36,065 nucleotides of DNA, from positions 1 through 36,065 of the forward strand of contig JAITJS010000121.1 in assembly GCA_031278815.1 (NCBI GenBank), given 5' to 3'. The first letter of the stretch is position 1. Each line of letters starts with the position of its first letter. A model generated the notes under the pieces. The model saw only the letters and a list, made by a program, of their open reading frames with translations, was not told where the DNA came from and searched no databases. Source of the DNA: Treponema sp. Lineage in GTDB: Bacteria; Spirochaetota; Spirochaetia; Treponematales; Breznakiellaceae. This document shows positions 26,664-35,251 of the stretch, piece by piece. The position numbers and the translations under genes are program-made.

Positions 26664-27044
26664 TCATGTCGCCGGGGGCTTCCACTTTCGGGCACTCACC
26701 ATGACAAGTCCTCCTCCTATGATGGCCCCCAGGGTATCTGCAAGCCAGTCCCATACATTACAGTCCCGACCTGGTACAAAAGACTGATGGAGCTCATCAC
26801 TGATCCCATAGGCAGCGGCAATACTAATAACCCATACCATACAGATGAAAGGGCTCCTTTTCCATTGCTTCAGGGGAAACCACAATCCTATGGTACCGGC
26901 AAACACCCCATAGGCAAGCAGGTGTTGCAGCTTATCAAAGCCCAGAATACCTTTGGGAGTGGGAAGCACGCTTTGGGATGAGAGCAACCAAATGATCCCG
27001 CTTATAAGGAGCGCGGGAATTTTACATACAATTTTTACAAACAT
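26664..27044 (-). CDS. VanZ-like membrane protein
   Basis: A 126-residue protein with four predicted membrane helices. The VanZ-family pattern is visible: SSQS in the first loop, FDKLQHLLAYGVFAGTIGLW (about 36-55), and SDELHQSFVPGRDCNVWDWLADTLGAIIGG (given by position, about 82-111), with the conserved E-x-x-Q and D residues. VanZ itself gives low-level teicoplanin resistance, and the role of most family members is unknown. It is divergent from uppP, which acts on the cell-wall lipid carrier. The ribosome-binding site is weak. Confidence 0.85.
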   Translation of the reverse strand: MFVKIVCKIPALLISGIIWLLSSQSVLPTPKGILGFDKLQHLLAYGVFAGTIGLWFPLKQWKRSPFICMVWVISIAAAYGISDELHQSFVPGRDCNVWDWLADTLGAIIGGGLVMVSARKWKPPAT

Positions 27045-27171
27045 CTATGATCCAATGAATGTTAAGCATAGCTAGGGCAGGACTGCCGGTCAATCCCCGC
27101 AAGTCCTTTGCAGGATAAGCCTTCTTTACTTTGCCCTTGTTTTGTTTCTATTATAACTGGTACTGTAAACT

Positions 27172-27972
27172 ATGAGTATATTTGAGGCTATAATCCTGGG
27201 CGCGGTCCAGGGGATCACCGAATTTTTACCGGTAAGCAGTTCAGGTCATCTGGTACTTCTCCAGAACATCTTCCGTATATCAGAACCAGCCCTTTTATTC
27301 GATACCATGGTCCATGTAGGTACCTTAGGCGCAGTTTTTATTGTGTTATGGCCGGATATCTGGAATATCCTGCGTCGTCCCATACAGAGATTCACCGGTC
27401 TTCTCATCGTGGCCACGCTACCGACGGTCCTTATGGCCCTCCTTTTCAAGGACCTTATTGAGGAAGCCTTTACATCCGCGGCTTTTCTGGGCTTTGCCTT
27501 TGTGGGTACTGCGTTACTCCTCATCATTGCCGAGAAACTGTCCAGAAGACCGAGCATAAGCAAAACAGAGCGGACCATGCAGTGGAAGGATGCCATCATC
27601 ATTGGGCTCCTTCAGGGGGTGGCGATCATTCCGGGGGTATCCCGCTCAGGGGCTACGATTTCCGCTGCTCTTTTCCGGAAAGTGGATCGGACGCTTGCCG
27701 CCCGCTTCTCCTTTCTCCTTTCCATCCCCACAATCCTAGGCGCCCTGGTTTTACAGGTCCCTGAGGTGCTGGGATATACCTCAGGGGATATAGGTGTTGG
27801 CAGCGCCCCCATTATAGCGGGGATGGTAACCGCGGGGGTGGTGGGATTTTTCTCGATCCAGGGTATGCTCAAGCTTGTTCGCAAAGGATCCCTGTGGGGC
27901 TTTGCCTTGTATGTAGCGGTGCTGGGGGTGCTGATCTTCGTTGATCAGCAGGGGACCCATTTCTTTTTTTAA
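27172..27972 (+). CDS. uppP: Undecaprenyl-diphosphatase UppP (BacA)
   Basis: A 266-residue integral membrane enzyme that removes a phosphate from undecaprenyl diphosphate so that the lipid carrier can be reused for peptidoglycan and other polymers. Both active-site regions are present: GITEFLPVSSSGHLVL (residues 15-30, with the E and S/H residues) and GVSRSGATIS (about 158-167, with the conserved Arg). There is no strong Shine-Dalgarno sequence before ATG 27172. A TATTAT/TATAAC stretch near 27149-27157 may be the -10. The 127-bp gap to the divergent VanZ-like gene holds both promoters. Confidence 0.95.
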   Translation: MSIFEAIILGAVQGITEFLPVSSSGHLVLLQNIFRISEPALLFDTMVHVGTLGAVFIVLWPDIWNILRRPIQRFTGLLIVATLPTVLMALLFKDLIEEAFTSAAFLGFAFVGTALLLIIAEKLSRRPSISKTERTMQWKDAIIIGLLQGVAIIPGVSRSGATISAALFRKVDRTLAARFSFLLSIPTILGALVLQVPEVLGYTSGDIGVGSAPIIAGMVTAGVVGFFSIQGMLKLVRKGSLWGFALYVAVLGVLIFVDQQGTHFFF

Positions 27973-27993
27973 GCTAATCCTAGGGTGACCAGG

Positions 27994-30414
27994 CTACCCA
28001 TGCAGTCTCTGGGAATGAGGACGAACCCAGCGGGCCATGGCGCTAAACAAGAGGGTATGATCAATGGGCTTGGTAATATGATCGTTCATCCCTGCCTCAA
28101 GACTCTTTTCACGATCCAGGGCTAAGGTATGGGCGGTCAAGGCAAGGATCGGAATGGTATTCGCGCTTTGCCGGATGATGCGGGTCGCGGTGAGCCCATC
28201 CATTTCAGGCATCTGAATATCCATGAGCACAATATCATAGTCATGCTGAGCTACCATTTTAACTGCTTCCTGGCCATTGGAAGCAATATCCACCTTAAAC
28301 CCTTCCATGGTAAGTAGTTCACTGGCCATGATCTGGTTAATCTCGTTGTCTTCTACTAAGAGTACATAGGCGCCTCGGATCTGATCGGGAACCATCGGCA
28401 TAGGCGCATCTTCTTTGGGTGAAGGTTGCTCCTCATGCGCACGGGCCACATACAAGAGGGACTCTATATGACTGTAGAGAGAAGCGATACGGACCGGTTT
28501 ATATAAAACCTGGCAGGATACATTCAAAGCACTGATAAGGGCCTGCTCCTCCTGATCCTGCACGAGAATCACGAGACCTGGTCTTGTGGTACCGTAGTAC
28601 TGGGGCAAAGTTTGCCACCGTTCTAGGGCATCTTTGATATGAAAACGGACCTCTGCCCAGGAAATCAGGAGTACATCAAGCGCTAAGGGGAGGGCCTGCT
28701 CCCAGGTGTCTTTTTCCGTGCTATACCCCAAAAGATCGCAACCCAGGATCTGACATTGCAGGCTCAAAGCTGCATAGGCCTGTGTATCATCCAGCAAGGC
28801 AAAAATACGCTTTCCTGCGATGCGGTGATAAACCGGCAGCGCTTGAGGGTCGGCCTTACCGAAACAACCGGTAAAGGTGACGGTAGTCCCATGGCCCACC
28901 GTACTTTCGCAGCTAATTGAGCCGCCCATGAGGGTAACCAGGTTTTTACAGATCGTAAGCCCCAGGCCGGTTCCGCCGTACCTGCGGGTAAGGGAGGAAT
29001 CGACCTGAGAGAAAGGAATAAACACCCCTGCAATTTGCTCCACGGTCATACCGATACCGGTATCACCTATGGAAAAGCCAAGCTTCACCTGGCTGCTCAC
29101 CAGGGTCTTCTCCATAGAGACCCTTAAGGAGATGCCTCCCTGCTTGGTAAATTTGATCCCATTATCCAGGATATTCACCAGCACTTGGGTGAGCCGCAGG
29201 GGGTCTCCGATAAGGGTATCCGGGATACCCGGCTCTTGGATAAAGGTCATGGTAAGGCTGCGCAGGTCCGGCAGTACCGAATCAATGACCTCCCCGAAAA
29301 CCTGTTGCAAAGAGAAGGGGATCTGCTCAAAGGAAAGTTTACCCTCGTTAAGCATAGAGAAATCAAGAATATCGTTGATGATACGCAATAATTGCTGAGC
29401 AGACTGGTCAATCATACCACTATAAAAACGCTGCTTTTCGCTGAGATTGCTTTGGAGCAGCAGCTTCGTCATACCCAGAATCCCGTTCATGGGGGTACGC
29501 AGCTCATGGCTCATATTAGCCAGGAATTCACTTTTGGCCCGGTCGCTTTCCTCTGCCCGATTACGAGCAGCGATCAATTTTTCCTGGGTTTGTTCAATGG
29601 TGGTGAGGTACTGCTTGAATTGCCGAAGGTCCCGGATATGGCTGGCTATACAGTAGCCTCCGTCCCAGAATACCCGCACCAGGGTAACTTCTACAGGCAG
29701 ATCTTCGCCTGTATGGAGCCGGTACCACCAGTCGTACACTTCCATGCCTGATTCCATGGCTTTACGCAGATAAACAATCTGTTTTTCACTGCTCTTGCTA
29801 CCGTCGGGCTGATATTCTGGAGAAAAACCAGGGAACCGTTGGTAAAGGGCCTCTCTTGAACTGCATTGGAATAGCTCAATGGCCTGGTTATTGCAATTAA
29901 CGATCTGATACCGATCATCCCAGAACATACATGCCGTGGGGGTTATATTCAAGAGACTATGGACCTGCTTTTTAACCTCTGCACGGATACTATCCCATCG
30001 TTCAAATCCCGTACTCTTTTGTATATCTTGCAGACAGCCACAGATCATAAGCCCCTGTCCAGTATCACGGAAGATACCGAGGGCGTGAATCATCCGAAAG
30101 GTTCTCAGGCGCTGGTTGAGGATAGGGTGGATATGGTCGTATCCGGATCGGTTTGCGATAGCCCGTTTGAGCTCATCCGCCATAGTGGGGGTAAGGTCAT
30201 CAGGGCAGAAGGTTTCATTATATACGGCCAAATCGTATTCCACAGAGGAAACATCAAGACCGTAGACATCTTTAATAAAGGAATGGCCATAGACACAAAG
30301 GCAGTTTGTATTCTGATAATACTCCCAGAATGCGCCCTGCCCTTTACAAGACAACAGCGCTGGGGTATACGCAAAAGAAGGATCGGGGAATAGGTTTTGG
30401 CCCTTTAGCATCAT
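27994..30414 (-). CDS. Soluble hybrid histidine kinase with PAS, pseudo-receiver and receiver
   Basis: About 806 residues from ATG 30414; a 43-residue extension to 30543 is open but lacks a start signal. No membrane segments are seen. The order is an N-terminal region without a known fold, then PAS (about 185-285, ITPTACMFWDDRYQIVNCNN). HisKA follows with SHELRTPMN, then HATPase with N-box NILDNGIKFT, G1 GDTGIGM and G2 YGGTGLGL. Next is a receiver-like domain whose phospho-Asp position reads LLISWAEV (Asp lost), and finally a complete receiver (VLLVEDNEIN, LMDIQMPEMDG, TKP). It probably passes phosphate to an Hpt protein elsewhere. The gene converges with uppP. Confidence 0.92.
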   Translation of the reverse strand: MMLKGQNLFPDPSFAYTPALLSCKGQGAFWEYYQNTNCLCVYGHSFIKDVYGLDVSSVEYDLAVYNETFCPDDLTPTMADELKRAIANRSGYDHIHPILNQRLRTFRMIHALGIFRDTGQGLMICGCLQDIQKSTGFERWDSIRAEVKKQVHSLLNITPTACMFWDDRYQIVNCNNQAIELFQCSSREALYQRFPGFSPEYQPDGSKSSEKQIVYLRKAMESGMEVYDWWYRLHTGEDLPVEVTLVRVFWDGGYCIASHIRDLRQFKQYLTTIEQTQEKLIAARNRAEESDRAKSEFLANMSHELRTPMNGILGMTKLLLQSNLSEKQRFYSGMIDQSAQQLLRIINDILDFSMLNEGKLSFEQIPFSLQQVFGEVIDSVLPDLRSLTMTFIQEPGIPDTLIGDPLRLTQVLVNILDNGIKFTKQGGISLRVSMEKTLVSSQVKLGFSIGDTGIGMTVEQIAGVFIPFSQVDSSLTRRYGGTGLGLTICKNLVTLMGGSISCESTVGHGTTVTFTGCFGKADPQALPVYHRIAGKRIFALLDDTQAYAALSLQCQILGCDLLGYSTEKDTWEQALPLALDVLLISWAEVRFHIKDALERWQTLPQYYGTTRPGLVILVQDQEEQALISALNVSCQVLYKPVRIASLYSHIESLLYVARAHEEQPSPKEDAPMPMVPDQIRGAYVLLVEDNEINQIMASELLTMEGFKVDIASNGQEAVKMVAQHDYDIVLMDIQMPEMDGLTATRIIRQSANTIPILALTAHTLALDREKSLEAGMNDHITKPIDHTLLFSAMARWVRPHSQRLHG

Positions 30415-30447
30415 CTCACCCTTTTTTGAGCTCTCCTCTATTTTATA

Positions 30448-30476
30448 ATAATAGGATATCGTCGGTATATTGTCGA
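30448..30476 (-). promoter_or_regulatory. Promoter of the hybrid kinase gene
   Basis: On the minus strand TCGACA (30476-30471) is followed after 17 bp by TATTAT (30453-30448), with further TATAAA just downstream. The transcript would begin near 30441 and carry GAGGAGAG and GGGTGAG before the start codons at 30414/30411. This supports the shorter protein start. Confidence 0.45.
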
Positions 30477-30648
30477 GTATCTTAATAGTAGCATAGTATG
30501 CAATAGGGCAATCACCGCGTTCATTGAGAAAAAGAAATAACAATATACTTGACCAATACGATCGGCTAGTATCCGGTCATGCTCATGCAACCCTAGGAAG
30601 GATCCGGTGAATCGGATATACTGGAGGGGCAAGGAATGAGGAGGTACT

Positions 30649-31131
30649 ATGAAAAAAGCAGGGGAATTGCTCTCATTTTTTTTTGATGAAAAGACCCTGG
30701 ATAGAGCCCAAGGGTATTCGGAACTTTTTGCTTCCTGGACTCCGGTGGTGCAGGCCCATAGAATTCCGGCTGCCGCAGACCATTCTCGGATTGTGGAATT
30801 TGAACGGCATATCCTCCTTATCGAAGCGGATCATCCGGGGTGGATTCAGCTCTTGCAAACCAAACAGCGGGACTTACTCAGGACCTTGCAGCGCCGGTTT
30901 CCAGACATCACTGGGATTTCTTTCCGCTTGAGCCGTAAACCAGTGCCGGCTGTTCAAAATGCAGTGCCGGACAACCATCCCTTGGATGACCCTGAACCCT
31001 CGAGGGTAATCGTAGAACCTGCTATGCCCAAGCCTCAGTCCAGCCTGTATGATACCTTTGAGGATCAGGAACTGAAAGCAATCCTCCAACACCTGCACCA
31101 GGGTATTATGGCTCGAAATAAGATGCCCTAA
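30649..31131 (+). CDS. DciA-like (DUF721) protein
   Basis: A 160-residue protein whose first 100 residues match the DUF721/DciA fold: AGELLSFFFDEKTL, a central W (FASWTPVV), then a hydrophobic strand pair HILLIEADHPGWIQLLQTKQ followed by LLRTLQRRFPDITGISFRLS. DciA is the ancestral loader or activator of the replicative helicase DnaB in bacteria without DnaC or DnaI. The C-terminal 60 residues are proline-rich and probably disordered, ending in a short helix. GAGGAGG precedes ATG 30649. The radical SAM gene follows 6 bp after its stop codon. Confidence 0.75.
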   Translation: MKKAGELLSFFFDEKTLDRAQGYSELFASWTPVVQAHRIPAAADHSRIVEFERHILLIEADHPGWIQLLQTKQRDLLRTLQRRFPDITGISFRLSRKPVPAVQNAVPDNHPLDDPEPSRVIVEPAMPKPQSSLYDTFEDQELKAILQHLHQGIMARNKMP

Positions 31132-31137
31132 CCGAGC

Positions 31138-32130
31138 GTGCCTATGCAAACCCGCTATAGCCCCTGTACCCTCTGTCCTCGAAACTGCGGTGCCGACCGT
31201 TTAGGTGGCAAAACAGGGTATTGCAAAGAAACCGCAGCCCTCCGTATTGCCGCAGCCACCATCCACCGGGGAGAAGAACCCCCCATTACCGGATCCGGTG
31301 GTTCAGGCACGATCTTTATAAGCGGCTGTAACCTGGGCTGTAGGTTCTGCCAGAATTATCAGATTTCCCAGGAAGGGCTGGGGAAAGCCCTCTCCCCTGA
31401 AGCTTTTGTCCGGCTCTGCCTGGTCCTGCAAGAGGAGGGCGCGGAAAATATCAACCTGGTTACCGGAAGCCACGCGGTCCCTGCCCTAGCCGCAGGAATC
31501 ACCGCAGCCCGGTCCCAGGGGCTTTCCATTCCGGTCCTCTGGAATTCTTCTGCTTATGAACTCCCCTCCACCTTATCCCTCATGGAATCCGTGCTAGATC
31601 TGTATTTGCCTGACCTGAAAACCCTGGACCCGGCCCTGGGGGCCCGTTTCTTCCATGCCTCGGATTATCCTGAACACGCGCAGAAGTCAATCCTGTGGAT
31701 GCTGGAAAAGCGCCCCTTGCGTTTTACTGGGGCGCACCGCTTAGTTTCCGGGGTCCTGATCCGGCATCTCGTGCTGCCCGATTACCTAGAGTCCACCAAA
31801 ACCGTGCTTCAGTGGTTTGCCGAAAAGGCCCAGGGTAAGGCCCTGCTTTCGGTGATGATGCAGTATACCCCGGTACCAGGGGCTCCCGGAGAAACCGGGA
31901 ACCCCCCAAACCCCGGTCCAGGGAAACTGGACCGGTATGTACATACTCAGGAATACGAACAGGTCTTAGCTTGGCTTGATGCCTTTGCCATTACTGAGGG
32001 TTTTTACCAGGAACTAGTTCCCGATACAGGCTGGATCCCGGATTTTAGCCGGTTCCAGCCCTTTTCATCGGACCTGTCCCGCTCAGTTTGGCATTGGAAA
32101 GAGGGATATGGGGCTATAGCAGGTCCTTAA
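31138..32130 (+). CDS. Radical SAM protein, PflA-like (COG1313)
   Basis: A 330-residue iron-sulphur protein. The radical SAM cluster is CNLGCRFC (Cys64, 68, 71). An N-terminal cysteine set (CTLCPRNC plus GYC, residues 10-29) is typical of COG1313 PflA-like proteins and may bind zinc or a second cluster. NLVTGSHAVPALAAGI and DLYLPDLKTLD fit the family barrel. The substrate protein or reaction is unknown. GTG 31138 or ATG 31144 could be the start, and neither has a clear ribosome-binding site, consistent with coupling to the dciA-like gene. Its last 17 bp overlap the convergent trxA gene. Confidence 0.88.
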   Translation: MPMQTRYSPCTLCPRNCGADRLGGKTGYCKETAALRIAAATIHRGEEPPITGSGGSGTIFISGCNLGCRFCQNYQISQEGLGKALSPEAFVRLCLVLQEEGAENINLVTGSHAVPALAAGITAARSQGLSIPVLWNSSAYELPSTLSLMESVLDLYLPDLKTLDPALGARFFHASDYPEHAQKSILWMLEKRPLRFTGAHRLVSGVLIRHLVLPDYLESTKTVLQWFAEKAQGKALLSVMMQYTPVPGAPGETGNPPNPGPGKLDRYVHTQEYEQVLAWLDAFAITEGFYQELVPDTGWIPDFSRFQPFSSDLSRSVWHWKEGYGAIAGP

Positions 32131-32437
32131 ACAGGTTCTCTATGACCGCTTTGGTATGGGATCCGGACTTTTGCCTGACGAGTTCCCCCTGCTTATACAA
32201 GACCAGTACCGGTACCGATGCAATGCCATGGCGTTCTACCAGATGGGGCTCTTCGTCCACGTTGATCTTCGCCACTTTAAGGGTCCCTGCATATTCTGTT
32301 GCAATCGCATCCAACACAGGGGCCATCATTTTACAGGGGCCGCACCAGGTCGCCCAGAACTCTACCAAGACCGGAATAGGAGACTGTAAGACTTCAGCTT
32401 CAAACGTGGACTTGGTTATCGCTATACCATTACTCAT
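32114..32437 (-). CDS. trxA: Thioredoxin
   Basis: A 107-residue thioredoxin with the redox motif WCGPC at 31-35, the cis-proline region SVPVLVLY and the usual buried Asp near residue 26 replaced by Glu (LVEFWATW). It reduces cytoplasmic disulphides with NADPH through thioredoxin reductase, which is not in this window. AAGGAG lies 6 bp before the ATG, and a large hairpin sits directly upstream. The 3' end overlaps the convergent radical SAM gene. Confidence 0.96.
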   Translation of the reverse strand: MSNGIAITKSTFEAEVLQSPIPVLVEFWATWCGPCKMMAPVLDAIATEYAGTLKVAKINVDEEPHLVERHGIASVPVLVLYKQGELVRQKSGSHTKAVIENLFKDLL

Positions 32438-32455
32438 GGAAACTCCTTAGATCAT

Positions 32456-32511
32456 GGAGAAACCCGGCAACGAGCTTTACGCCTCGGTATCATAAAAGCT
32501 TGGGTTTCTCC
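32456..32511 (-). promoter_or_regulatory. Structured leader hairpin upstream of trxA
   Basis: GGAGAAACCC (32456-32465) is the exact complement of GGGTTTCTCC (32502-32511). Inside are AGCTTT/AAAGCT and a small CGAG/CTCG stem-loop, giving a 56-nt imperfect hairpin that ends 18 nt before the trxA start codon and just ahead of its ribosome-binding site. On the minus strand it contains GCGTAAAGCTCG and TTGCCGGGTT, faintly like c-di-GMP-I riboswitch pieces but too short and in the wrong context for a confident match. Its function is unknown. Confidence 0.4.
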
Positions 32512-32587
32512 AACCTCCCTGCATAAAAAAGGGTTGTGTTCAGAGAGGTTTTTAAAATATATAGAGAAACGGGGAAAAAAACCATGC

Positions 32588-32616
32588 TTGCACTGAAACT
32601 CAGGGAACTCTATAAT
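32588..32616 (+). promoter_or_regulatory. Strong promoter of the U32 gene
   Basis: TTGCAC (32588-32593), a 17-bp spacer and a perfect TATAAT (32611-32616). Transcription should start around 32622-32624, only 4-6 nt before ATG 32628, so the message would be nearly leaderless. Confidence 0.65.
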
Positions 32617-32627
32617 GGGGCCTATAT

Positions 32628-34763
32628 ATGAAGCCAGTTGAATTACTCGCCCCCGCAGGTTCACCCCAAGCCTTGGATGCGGCTATTGGTGAAGGGGCAG
32701 ACGGGGTCTACCTGGGACTCAAGCACTTCAATGCCCGTATGCGGAGCGCCAATTTTACCTATGCCCAATTTGAACGGGCCTTGCAGAACCTGCACCGCAT
32801 GGGCCGTAAGCTGTATGTTACGGTCAACACGGTCTTTGAACAGCGGGAAGCGGATCGGATCTATCAGCTCTTGGGGTATTTGGCTGCTCTGGGGCCGGAT
32901 GGGATCATTATCCAAGATTTAGGGCTCATCCCCATGGTAAGGGAACAGTTTCCCTCCTTAAAATTACACGCCTCGACCCAGATGAATATCGCCTCTAGTC
33001 GAGGGGTGAATGTCCTTTCTAAATACGGTATTTCCCGGGTGGTCCTTGCCCGGGAACTGAGTCTTAAGGAAATCCGGGATATTCGTACCCATACCAACGT
33101 GGAATTGGAGGTCTTTGTTCACGGCGCCCTGTGCGTGAGCGCTTCAGGGCTGTGCCTGTTTTCCAGTTTTTTGGGGGGCAAGTCCGCGAACCGGGGGCTG
33201 TGTACCCAGGGGTGTAGGCGCTATTTTAGACCCAGTACCCCTGGAGCGGATATGCTCCCCGGAGGGTATTATTTTAGCCCTGGAGACCTCCAGCTCTTTG
33301 AGCAGTTACCTGATCTGGTAGCTGCCGGGATCCATGCCTTCAAGATCGAGGGTAGGATGAAAAGCGCTGACTATGTGGGGACCGTGGTTTCCGCGTACCG
33401 GCAGCTTATCGACGCACTGTGGGGGAATGAAGAAGGGATCCGGCAAGCCCTCGCCCGGGGACGTGGGATCTTACACAATGATTTTGCCCGGGAAAAGACG
33501 GTTTTCTATTCCTTTTACGATACCCATCCTCGGCCTACCCGTCCGGAGCCGGTTGACTGGCTTCAAGCAGATAGAAGCGGCGGAACCGGCATTCCTTTGG
33601 GCAAGCTCCTCAAGGTACATGGCACAGGTCCTCAGCGGCGGGGCCTTATCCAAGCAGGCGCCCTCATGCCTGGCCTGGGGGATTCGGTGCGCTTCCACCG
33701 GGCAGACGATACAAACCGCCAATCCCACAAGCTCACCTTTGTGCAAGAGGCTCTCCACGAAGGGCCCGGTAAGAAGTGGATTTCCATTCCTGAGGGTTTT
33801 GCGGTAGGAGATGGGGTTTACCTCATACAGGCCAAAGTGAGGTCAAAGCGCTATGCCCCGGTGATTCCTCAAGGCAAGGATACTTCTAGACGGATGCCTG
33901 GTTGGGAACATGCTCCTCCTTTGAGCCTGCCCAAAGTTCCTAAGGAACAGGAAGGAAAGAAGCTCTTTCCCTCGGGGCTCTATATCGGGGTTTCCCGGCT
34001 GGAAGATCTGTATATCCTCCAATCCCATAGGCCTGTGCGGGTCATGCTGCAATATACCCGTAAAACCGGAGCTTCGCTTCTGGGGAAACCCCAATCCTTG
34101 CCCTTTAAGCCTGAGGAGATCATCTTGGTCTTGGACCCTTATTTTCCCCAAGCCCTGGAACCGGTTCTTGAAGAAGCAATACCCCTGCTCATAGACCGGG
34201 GCTACGGTCAGTTTGTGGTGAATAACCTGGGGCATTGCCCGTATGTTCGTAGCGCCCATGCCGCGGTGATTGCCGGTCCCTATCTCTACAGTTTTAATCG
34301 TTGGGCTTCGGCTTTTCTCTCTTCTTTAGGGTTGGATTATGCCATTACCCCCCTGGAGAATAACCGGCAGAACCTGGAACAGACCGTGGAACCGCACCGG
34401 CGCTCTTGCATGTTTATTACCCTCTTTGCCTACCCTAGGCTTTTCCATATACGGGCAAACCTGGAGGCTACCTATAGGGCTCGGCGCTTCTTGGACCGCC
34501 AGGATGCATCCTTCAGCCTTATCACTGAGTCTGAGGGGTCAACGCTTATCCCGGGGAACCCTTTTTCTATAATTGATAAACTACCTTTTCTTAAAGCCGC
34601 GGGGTTTAGCCGCTTCATATTGGATCTCTCAGGCCCTCCCCTGAAAAAAGGGGATTATCAAGACCTGGTGCGGGGGGTGCAGGAGGCCCGGCCCATCCCC
34701 CATACGAGCCGGTTCAACTGGAAAAACGGGTTTTACCAGGAGACCGGCGGTCCCAAGGCATAA
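32628..34763 (+). CDS. U32-family protein (RlhA-type, COG0826)
   Basis: A 711-residue protein starting with the U32 signature KPVELLAPAGSPQALDAAI and DGVYLGLKHFNAR. The core LKLHASTQMNIASS and VVLARELSLKEI leads to the diagnostic HGALCVSASGLCLFSSFLGG followed by NRGLCTQGCR. The cysteines bind the iron-sulphur cluster in the RNA-hydroxylating members (RlhA, TrhP). FKIEGRMKSADYV is also standard. The C-terminal half (about 380-711) is the extension of long U32 proteins such as RlhA, which hydroxylates 23S rRNA C2501. Whether this one acts on rRNA, tRNA or protein is not decided by sequence reading. No Shine-Dalgarno sequence is present. Confidence 0.9.
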   Translation: MKPVELLAPAGSPQALDAAIGEGADGVYLGLKHFNARMRSANFTYAQFERALQNLHRMGRKLYVTVNTVFEQREADRIYQLLGYLAALGPDGIIIQDLGLIPMVREQFPSLKLHASTQMNIASSRGVNVLSKYGISRVVLARELSLKEIRDIRTHTNVELEVFVHGALCVSASGLCLFSSFLGGKSANRGLCTQGCRRYFRPSTPGADMLPGGYYFSPGDLQLFEQLPDLVAAGIHAFKIEGRMKSADYVGTVVSAYRQLIDALWGNEEGIRQALARGRGILHNDFAREKTVFYSFYDTHPRPTRPEPVDWLQADRSGGTGIPLGKLLKVHGTGPQRRGLIQAGALMPGLGDSVRFHRADDTNRQSHKLTFVQEALHEGPGKKWISIPEGFAVGDGVYLIQAKVRSKRYAPVIPQGKDTSRRMPGWEHAPPLSLPKVPKEQEGKKLFPSGLYIGVSRLEDLYILQSHRPVRVMLQYTRKTGASLLGKPQSLPFKPEEIILVLDPYFPQALEPVLEEAIPLLIDRGYGQFVVNNLGHCPYVRSAHAAVIAGPYLYSFNRWASAFLSSLGLDYAITPLENNRQNLEQTVEPHRRSCMFITLFAYPRLFHIRANLEATYRARRFLDRQDASFSLITESEGSTLIPGNPFSIIDKLPFLKAAGFSRFILDLSGPPLKKGDYQDLVRGVQEARPIPHTSRFNWKNGFYQETGGPKA

Positions 34764-34785
34764 GGGCCTGTCTCCTACCAAAGAA

Positions 34786-34814
34786 GGCCCGTGGGGGGCA
34801 GCCCTCCACGGGCC
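34786..34814 (-). terminator. Terminator between the U32 and copper-chaperone genes
   Basis: A 13-bp GC-rich stem, GGCCCGTGG and CCACGGGCC extended by GGGG/CCCT, has a 3-nt loop. On the minus strand it is followed by TTCTTT, so it ends the metallochaperone transcript 19 bp after its stop. On the plus strand it also sits 22 bp after the U32 stop and may help stop that message. Confidence 0.65.
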
Positions 34815-34832
34815 CACCGCACTGACGTTGCG

Positions 34833-35033
34833 TTAGGCAACTTCGTAGCCCGCTTCCACCACTGCGGCCTTGAGGGTCTCAAAACCCACCCCGTCTCCGT
34901 GGTCCACCACCGCAGACTTTTCTTTAAGCTTGACTTTGGCTGACTTTACGCCGTTAATGGCTTCAAGGGCTTCTTTCACATGCTTAACGCAATGTTCGCA
35001 GGTCATTCCTTTAATTGTAAGACTGGTTTTCAT
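34833..35033 (-). CDS. CopZ-like heavy-metal-associated (HMA) protein
   Basis: A 66-residue single HMA domain with the metal-binding motif GMTCEHC (residues 9-15). The rest fits the ferredoxin-like fold: VKHVKEALEAINGVKSAKVK, then FETLKAAVVEAGYEVA. Proteins of this size act as cytoplasmic copper(I) chaperones that feed a P-type ATPase, but none is in the window. ATG 35033 was chosen because GGAGGA stands 7 bp upstream. A start at 35066 would add eleven residues not found in the family. Confidence 0.88.
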   Translation of the reverse strand: MKTSLTIKGMTCEHCVKHVKEALEAINGVKSAKVKLKEKSAVVDHGDGVGFETLKAAVVEAGYEVA

Positions 35034-35135
35034 AGGCCATTCCTCCATAGAGGCCAGTATACCCAAACCCTCGGAGCTTTTCTATAGGTGTCTCCTACGC
35101 GCTTAGGGTTTCGGTCTTCCCCAGACTGCCCTTGG

Positions 35136-35251
35136 CTAAACTTGACCCACAGAATCACCCGAGGCAGTCCCGGCACTCCATACTACAGGATGAGACTTCC
35201 GTACTTAACTCCGGTACGGCGAATTGGGTGAAAGTTGTGGGTCAAGTTTAG
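35136..35251. mobile_element. 116-bp MITE with perfect terminal repeats and target duplication
   Basis: The element begins CTAAACTTGACCCACA (35136-35151) and ends with the exact complement (35236-35251), giving 16-bp perfect terminal inverted repeats. Both sides are flanked by the same 9 bp, TGCCCTTGG (35127-35135 and 35252-35260), a perfect target-site duplication. Inside are a second imperfect pairing (CACCC/GGGTG) and a small CCGTAC/GTACGG hairpin, and no reading frame of note. It is too short to encode a transposase and must be moved by a relative elsewhere. It lies upstream of the copZ-like gene. The remaining sequence 35261-35360 shows no gene. Confidence 0.9.

Noticed and set aside
32456-32511. 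The trxA leader hairpin as an integron attC site
   Set aside because: It lacks the GTTRRRY/RYYYAAC boxes and there is no integrase or cassette array nearby.
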